Assembly (NCBI GenBank): GCA_964537035.1
Contig: CAZIAK010000016.1
Location: 1 to 64,000, forward strand
From: CAZIAK01 sp964537035
Lineage (GTDB): Bacteria > Planctomycetota > B15-G4
Direction of reading: 5' to 3'
DNA: 64,000 nt
Shown here: one piece after another, positions 59,349 through 64,000 of the stretch
Layout: every line of letters starts with the position of its first letter
Numbering within the stretch: the first letter of the stretch is position 1
The notes under the pieces: generated by a model
Databases searched by the model: none
What the model was told of the DNA's origin: nothing
The model's input: the letters and a program-made list of their open reading frames with translations, nothing else
Translations under genes and position numbers: made by a program

Positions 59349-59732
59349 TCAGCCCTCCTTCGAGGCCAGCTCAGCGGCCGGCTTCTGGGCGCTGAGGCGG
59401 ATGTGGATGTGACTGGTGCGCTTGCGGAAGGGCATGGCCCGACCGCGGGCTGCCGGACGCCAACGAATGTGCCCACCAAGCAGGGGCCCCTCGTCGACAC
59501 GGGCCTCGCCCACCACGAGATCGTTGAGATCGATCGCGCCCTCGGTGGCCTGCTCTGCGTTGGCCACTGCGGATCGAACGACCGTCTTGACAAGGACCGC
59601 AGCGCGCTGGGGCGACCGGTCCAGGACGTTGAGAGCCTGGTTGACGGGTAGCCCGCGGACCAGGTCGACCACCAACCGCGCCTTGCGGGCAGTGATCTTT
59701 GCAAACCGATGACTGGCTCGGAAGTCGACCAT
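59349..59732 (-). CDS. rplV: Ribosomal protein L22 (uL22)
   Basis: 127 residues: FAKITARKARLVVDLVRGLP, NQALNVLDRSPQRAAVLVKT and the beta hairpin with RGRAMPFRKRTSHIHIRLSA, the loop lining the exit tunnel. Tail PAAELASKEG. Follows rpsS by 3 nt. Confidence 0.97.
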   Translation of the reverse strand: MVDFRASHRFAKITARKARLVVDLVRGLPVNQALNVLDRSPQRAAVLVKTVVRSAVANAEQATEGAIDLNDLVVGEARVDEGPLLGGHIRWRPAARGRAMPFRKRTSHIHIRLSAQKPAAELASKEG

Positions 59733-59735
59733 GAC

Positions 59736-60017
59736 CTACCTGCCCCTCCCAGCTTCTTTTTTGTTGGTGTGGCCGCGGAAGGTGCGCGTGGCCGCGAACT
59801 CTCCCAGCTTGTGACCCACCATGTCTTCAACCACGTACACTTTGATGTGCCGCCGGCCGTCGTAAACCATGAACGTGTGGTTCACGAAATCGGGAGTGAT
59901 GGTGCAGGCCCGTGCCCAGGTCTTGATCGGTTCACGCCGGTTCTCGCGGTTCATCCGCAAGACCTTCTTTTCGAGCTTGAGGTCCACAAAGGGACCCTTC
60001 TTCAGGCTACGACTCAA
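59736..60017 (-). CDS. rpsS: Ribosomal protein S19 (uS19)
   Basis: 93 residues: MSRSLKKGPFVDLKLEKKVL, TWARACTITPDFVNHTFMVY, DGRRHIKVYVVEDMVGHKLG and EFAATRTFRGHTNKKE. A 30S-head protein contacting S13. Confidence 0.98.
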   Translation of the reverse strand: MSRSLKKGPFVDLKLEKKVLRMNRENRREPIKTWARACTITPDFVNHTFMVYDGRRHIKVYVVEDMVGHKLGEFAATRTFRGHTNKKEAGRGR

Positions 60018-60031
60018 GGGTCACCTCTCTC

Positions 60032-60865
60032 TCAACGCTTCTTCTTACGGCGGCGGATGATCATGCGGCTGGACGTCTTGCGCGGGTTACGCGTCTTGCC
60101 ACCCTTGGCCAGCTTGCCCCACGGCGACACCGGGTGCCGACCGCCAGCGGTGCGACCCTCGCCACCACCCATGGGATGGGCGTAGGCGGACATGGCCGTA
60201 CCGCGAACCTTCGGCCGACGACCGCGCCAGCGATTACGACCCGCCTTGCCCAACTTCACCAGGCCATGGTCGATGTTGCCGACCTGTCCGATGGTGGCCC
60301 GGCAGTTGACATGCACCTTGCGTTGCTCGCCCGAGGGCAAGATCAACTGGGCGTAGTCGCCTTCGCGAGACAGCAGCCGAATCGACGAACCCGCCGAGCG
60401 ACCCATGCTGGCCCCCTGCCCAGGCCGCAGCTCCACACAATGAATGGTGGTGCCAAGGGGCAGCTGAGCCAAGGTCATGGCGCAGCCCACTTTGGGCTCA
60501 GCCTTGGGACCAGACATGACCGTGTCGCCCTTGCGCAGCCCCAGCGGTGCGATGATGTACGTCTTCTTGCCGTCGGCGTAGTGCAGCAGAGCCACATTCG
60601 CCGTCCGGTTCGGATCGTACTGCACCTCGGCGACCTTGGCAGGCACACCATCGTGCCGGCGGCGGAAGTCGATGCGCCGGTACTTGCGCTTGTGCCCCCC
60701 ACCTCGGCGATGAGATGTGATGCGGCCGTAGGCGTTGCGACCCGCGGTGCGCTTGAGGCGCTCAAGAAGCGACTTCTCCGGCTTGCCTCCGGAGACATCG
60801 GGGTCACGAACAACAGACCCATCTCGGCGGCCCGGCGACGTCGGCTTGTATTTCTGAATAGCCAT
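60032..60865 (-). CDS. rplB: Ribosomal protein L2 (uL2)
   Basis: 277 residues: KYKPTSPGRRDGSVVRDPDV, GRITSHRRGGGHKRKYRRID, PLGTTIHCVELRPGQGASMG, and the peptidyl-transferase-near motif VRGTAMSAYAHPMGGGEGRT, with the conserved His of the GGGEGR region. RNA-binding and transferase-domain folds both present. Confidence 0.98.
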   Translation of the reverse strand: MAIQKYKPTSPGRRDGSVVRDPDVSGGKPEKSLLERLKRTAGRNAYGRITSHRRGGGHKRKYRRIDFRRRHDGVPAKVAEVQYDPNRTANVALLHYADGKKTYIIAPLGLRKGDTVMSGPKAEPKVGCAMTLAQLPLGTTIHCVELRPGQGASMGRSAGSSIRLLSREGDYAQLILPSGEQRKVHVNCRATIGQVGNIDHGLVKLGKAGRNRWRGRRPKVRGTAMSAYAHPMGGGEGRTAGGRHPVSPWGKLAKGGKTRNPRKTSSRMIIRRRKKKR

Positions 60866-60871
60866 GATCGT

Positions 60872-61156
60872 TTACAGGAACTCGACAGTTTGGCCTTCGG
60901 CCAGGGTGACGATGGCGCGCTTCCAGTCGGGCCGTTGAACAGCACGGGGCCCGCGCCCCTTGATCTTTCCGTGACGGGTCATCGTGTTGACCCTGATCAC
61001 GTCGACTTCGAACAGCTCTTCAATCGCCTGCTTGATCTGCACCTTGTTGGCGTGCGGGGCGACGAGGAAGGTGTAGCCGTTCTTGTCTGTGCTGATGTCC
61101 GTACCCTTCTCAGTGATGAGCGGGCGGCGGATGATGTCGTGGGCGTCGTTCTTCAT
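60872..61156 (-). CDS. rplW: Ribosomal protein L23 (uL23)
   Basis: 94 residues: IIRRPLITEKGTDISTDKNG, YTFLVAPHANKVQIKQAIEE and LFEVDVIRVNTMTRHGKIKG. It lies at the exit tunnel and is a docking site for trigger factor. Overlaps rplD by 4 nt. Confidence 0.96.
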   Translation of the reverse strand: MKNDAHDIIRRPLITEKGTDISTDKNGYTFLVAPHANKVQIKQAIEELFEVDVIRVNTMTRHGKIKGRGPRAVQRPDWKRAIVTLAEGQTVEFL

Positions 61157-61812
61157 GATGCAGCGGCCTCTTCAACAGGCTTGGCGACCGCGTTGTCGTC
61201 CAGGCGGGCGATCAGCACGTCCCAGGCGTTGTCGACGAACAGCACACGGCGATGCCACAGAACGTGATAGGTGTTCAAGTCGCTGGCACGGATGACCGTG
61301 ACCCGAGGGATGTTCCGGAAGGACTTCCAGATCGCCTCGTTGTCCGCGGGGATGACGATGGCAGCCGAGCCATCGCAGCCCAGGTCTTTCATGGCCTGGG
61401 CGGCCAGCTTGGTCGTGGGCTTGGAGAACGCGCTCGAGTTGAGCCCATCGACCTCGCCGTCGCGGAGCTTGCCCACCAGTGACGACCGCAGCGCTTCGCG
61501 CAGCGCCTTGCGGGGCGCACGCCAGCTGTAGTCACGGGGACGCGGGCCAAAGATCACACCACCGCCGCGAAGCAGCGGTGAGTTGTAGTCGCCTCGGCGA
61601 GCGTTGCCCGTGCCCTTCTGCTTGAAAGGCTTGTTCTCGGTGTAGGCGGTCTCAGCGCGGGTCTTGGTCTTCACCGTGCCCTGGCGACGGTTGGCCTCGT
61701 ACATGCGCACGACGTCAAACATCAACCGCAACTTGACCTTGTCTCCAAGGCTCGAAGCATCGAGGTCGACCTTGCCGACCTGCCCTTCGTTCCAGTACGC
61801 CACCTCAGTCAT
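61153..61812 (-). CDS. rplD: Ribosomal protein L4 (uL4)
   Basis: 219 residues: DVVRMYEANRRQGTVKTKTR, the tunnel loop FKQKGTGNARRGDYNSPLLR, GGGVIFGPRPRDYSWRAPRK and the C-terminal NTYHVLWHRRVLFVDNAWDV. In E. coli L4 autoregulates this operon through the leader of rpsJ; a leader of about 180 nt exists here but I did not identify the L4 hairpin. Confidence 0.97.
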   Translation of the reverse strand: MTEVAYWNEGQVGKVDLDASSLGDKVKLRLMFDVVRMYEANRRQGTVKTKTRAETAYTENKPFKQKGTGNARRGDYNSPLLRGGGVIFGPRPRDYSWRAPRKALREALRSSLVGKLRDGEVDGLNSSAFSKPTTKLAAQAMKDLGCDGSAAIVIPADNEAIWKSFRNIPRVTVIRASDLNTYHVLWHRRVLFVDNAWDVLIARLDDNAVAKPVEEAAAS

Positions 61813-62444
61813 GACGACCGGCCTTTCAAGTTGGTACCGCGAACCATCACCAGGCCACCGTTGGCTCCCGGGACGGGGCCGCGAATGAGCAGCTCGTTGC
61901 GCTCAGCATCAATGGACACCACCTCGAGCCCCTTGACGGTGACTCGCACGTTGCCCATCCGACCGGGCATCTTCTTGCCGCGGATGACGCGGCCCGGGTA
62001 CTTGCACATGCCGATGGAGCCCGGGCGGCGCACGTTCTGGCTACCGTGGGTTGTTGGCCCTCGGGCAAAGCCGTGCCGCTTGATCGTACCAGCGAAGCCC
62101 TTGCCCTTGCTCACGCCGACCACGTCGACCTTCGCGCCCACCTCGAACAGCTCGATGCCGAGCTTGTCGCCGACCTGGGCCTCACCCACTGCGCCGCGAA
62201 CTTCACAGCGGTGCCGCAGCGGATCGATGCCAGCCTTGGTGAACTCTGTCAGCTGAGGCTTGTTCACGAGCTTGGCCCTGATCGAGCCCATGCCCACCTG
62301 CACGGCCTCGTATCCGTGCTTCTCGACGGTGCGCAATGCCGTCACCACATTGGGCTCGACGTCCAGGACGGTGACCGGCACACGTGTGCCGTCTTCCCGC
62401 CAGATCTGGGTCATGCCGCGCTTCGTTCCTAGCAAGGTAGTCAC
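61809..62444 (-). CDS. rplC: Ribosomal protein L3 (uL3)
   Basis: 211 residues: LLGTKRGMTQIWREDGTRVP, DVVGVSKGKGFAGTIKRHGF, ARGPTTHGSQNVRRPGSIGM and the C-terminal LLIRGPVPGANGGLVMVRGT. It reaches the peptidyl-transferase centre. Overlaps rplD by 4 nt. Confidence 0.98.
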   Translation of the reverse strand: MTTLLGTKRGMTQIWREDGTRVPVTVLDVEPNVVTALRTVEKHGYEAVQVGMGSIRAKLVNKPQLTEFTKAGIDPLRHRCEVRGAVGEAQVGDKLGIELFEVGAKVDVVGVSKGKGFAGTIKRHGFARGPTTHGSQNVRRPGSIGMCKYPGRVIRGKKMPGRMGNVRVTVKGLEVVSIDAERNELLIRGPVPGANGGLVMVRGTNLKGRSS

Positions 62445-62458
62445 AGTTCAGGCTCCCT

Positions 62459-62767
62459 TTACGCCTTCACCCGAATGTCGACACCGGCAGGCAACGTGAG
62501 CTTGCTGATGGCGTCGACAGTCTTGCTGGTGGGCTCAAGGATATGGATCAGCCGCTTATGCGTGCGGATCTCGAACTGCTCCCTCGACTTCTTGTCGACG
62601 TGTGGCGACCGCAACACCGTGTACCGCTCGATGCGCGTAGGCAGAGGCACGGGGCCGGCCACTCGGGCGCCAGTTCGGCGCGCACCATCGGCGATATCTG
62701 ACGCCGATTGGTCGAGTGTCTCGTGGTCGTAGGCCTCAAGACGAATGACGATTTTTTTGGTCTGCAT
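62459..62767 (-). CDS. rpsJ: Ribosomal protein S10 (uS10)
   Basis: 102 residues: KIVIRLEAYDHETLDQSASD, GARVAGPVPLPTRIERYTVL, RSPHVDKKSREQFEIRTHKR and LIHILEPTSKTVDAISKLTL. First gene of the S10 operon and also NusE in transcription antitermination. A strong promoter lies about 190 nt upstream. Confidence 0.98.
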   Translation of the reverse strand: MQTKKIVIRLEAYDHETLDQSASDIADGARRTGARVAGPVPLPTRIERYTVLRSPHVDKKSREQFEIRTHKRLIHILEPTSKTVDAISKLTLPAGVDIRVKA

Positions 62768-62958
62768 GCGTGGCTCTTCGAGCAGGCACTGCGAATGGGC
62801 GGGTCTCTGTGGGCAGATCCCGTTGCCTCGGGTCTATCCATGCCAAGACGGCCATACAGCAGCCGTACCGGGCGCGAACTGCCCCACCAGGGGTTCTCTT
62901 GGAACCCTCGGAGGGGGTTGTCCACCGGGCGATTTACACCCGTGGCGAAAAGGGGCCG

Positions 62959-62986
62959 ATTCTAGAGGCCCGGCAACGCGAGTCAA
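62959..62986 (-). promoter_or_regulatory. Sigma-70-type promoter of the S10 superoperon
   Basis: On the minus strand TTGACT (62986-62981) and TAGAAT (62964-62959) are separated by 16 nt, each close to the -35 and -10 consensus. Transcription would begin near 62950, leaving a leader of about 180 nt before rpsJ. The rest of the gap 62768-63265 has no gene. No comparable promoter is seen within the ribosomal cluster. Confidence 0.65.
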
Positions 62987-63265
62987 CAGCAGGGTTCTCA
63001 GGAGTTCTCACCAAATGCTGCGGACGGCCCCAGGTCAGCCACCCTGGCCCCTCCTTCGAGGGACCGCCGCCTGGCCGCCGCCCTCTCGCAGCCACCGCAG
63101 AGATCGGGCATCCAGCACCCGGCATCCTCGTGTGGCCGAAGCCCGGGGGCCATCTTCACCTCTGCAGCCCCCCCACCTCTGCTGACAGAAACGGCTGCCA
63201 ACGCGGAGATTACGCCGTCTGGCTGGCGACTCGCCACCCCGCGCAACGCTGACGGCGCCCCCCAC

Positions 63266-64000
63266 TCAGCCGCCCAGTTCCCGCAAGACTCGCGCCGGGG
63301 CAGGTTCGTAGTCCCGGGGCTCGACGCTGAAGGCCGCCCGCCCCTGGCTGAGCGAGCGCAGAGCGGTGGAGTAGCCGAAAATCTCGCTGAGGGGGACGAC
63401 GCCGCGGATGATGGCAGGGTCCTCCTCCGCGCTCAGCGACTCCACCCGGGCCCTCCGGGTGGTCAGGTCGCTGTTCACCCCGGTCAGGAACTCCTGCGGA
63501 CAGGAGATCTCGAACTCCATGACCGGCTCGAGGAGGACGGGCTGGGCCTTCTCCACAGCATCCTGAAACGCCAGGTGGACCGCATGCCCGAAGGCCGCGT
63601 CAGTGGAGCTCTGTTCACGGGTGCGCCCCCCGAGGAGGGTCACCTTGAGCCCGGAGAGCGGGTAGCCAAGCGCCAGGCCGCCAGACGCTGCCGCGACCAC
63701 ACCAGCCTCAATCGTCGGGTGGAAGATCCGCGGGACCTCCTCACCGTCCATGGCATTCACAACGGTGACTGGCGAGGCAGCCGGGTCAGGCTCCACCCGC
63801 AGGCGGACCCCGGCGTAGAGGACCCGTGTCCCGAGATCTCGCTCGAAAACCTGGCTGGACTCTCCCGTCCCCGACACGGTCTGGCGATAGGCGACTCGGG
63901 GCTCACCCACCCGGACCTTCATGCCGAAGTCCCGCTCGAGGCGGTGGCGCAACACCTCGAGGTGGAGCTCGCCCACGCCCGCCATGATCATCTGGCCGGT
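63266..64000 (-). CDS. fusA: Elongation factor G, C-terminal part (runs off the window)
   Basis: The last 244 residues of an EF-G, truncated by the right window edge. It opens with GQMIMAGVGELHLEVLRHRL, the start of domain III/IV, continues with VGEPRVAYRQTV, then domain IV and domain V, ending GVVPLSEIFGYSTALRSLSQ, GRAAFSVEPRDYEP. Domain IV (residues 60-150 here) is divergent from the housekeeping type, so it may be a second, specialised EF-G such as the spd class of spirochaetes, planctomycetes and Myxococcota; the GTPase domain would be needed to tell. No tuf gene lies between it and rpsJ. Confidence 0.88.
   Translation of the reverse strand, partial: TGQMIMAGVGELHLEVLRHRLERDFGMKVRVGEPRVAYRQTVSGTGESSQVFERDLGTRVLYAGVRLRVEPDPAASPVTVVNAMDGEEVPRIFHPTIEAGVVAAASGGLALGYPLSGLKVTLLGGRTREQSSTDAAFGHAVHLAFQDAVEKAQPVLLEPVMEFEISCPQEFLTGVNSDLTTRRARVESLSAEEDPAIIRGVVPLSEIFGYSTALRSLSQGRAAFSVEPRDYEPAPARVLRELGG

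Overview
The window is GC-rich, densely coding bacterial chromosome, probably from an uncultured Planctomycetota lineage. That placement rests on three things: exported FG-GAP proteins whose C-terminal domain carries the GGVLVP signature I associate with deep planctomycete genomes, a cluster of sulfatase-like lipoproteins, and a B12-dependent ribonucleotide reductase. It is an inference, not a phylogenetic result. MurE has the DNPR motif of meso-diaminopimelate ligases and a near-complete dcw cluster is present, so the cell should make ordinary peptidoglycan.

Layout: (1) 117-4688, a four-gene minus-strand operon: GrpE-like factor, lid-less Hsp70, TerB protein with a J-like tail, and M48 metallopeptidase. 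It looks less GC-rich than the rest. (2) 4689-6166, about 1.5 kb of decayed DNA with an IS3-type remnant, a recombinase-type HTH remnant and an exonuclease-family fragment, ending at the tRNA-Sec gene selC. Region 1 plus 2 looks like an island on the 3' side of selC. (3) 6355-11851, exported FG-GAP repeat proteins, a lipoprotein and a rhomboid protease. (4) 11996-17822, three sulfatase/alkaline-phosphatase superfamily lipoproteins and a GT39-like membrane glycosyltransferase. (5) 18223-21454, TPR protein, a FolD homologue lacking the catalytic lysine, and a HEAT-VWA protein, followed by a MITE-like element. (6) 21737-24249, selA-selD, where selD reads through an in-frame UGA at the catalytic position and so is itself a selenoprotein; recJ and a second rhomboid follow. 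(7) 27469-30535, a split adenosylcobalamin-dependent ribonucleotide reductase with a likely NrdR box upstream. (8) 30778-43571, the dcw cluster mraZ-rsmH-ftsL-ftsI-murE-murF-mraY-ftsW-LysM-murG-murC-murB (no murD). (9) 43889-48178, a zinc-ribbon protein and, divergently, dnaE. (10) 49180-62767, the S10-spc-alpha ribosomal superoperon, with a 100-N assembly gap inside rplR, and the C-terminal end of an EF-G at the right edge.

How it works together: selC, selA and selD supply most of the selenocysteine machinery (selB is not in view), with SelD both making the selenium donor and containing selenocysteine. The Hsp70 operon contains a nucleotide-exchange factor, a chaperone, a possible J-type co-chaperone and a protease, i.e. 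a self-contained protein quality-control module; this is the best candidate for an undescribed system. A hairpin repeat family occurs twice, at 18.0 and 27.3 kb, with paired substitutions in its arms.
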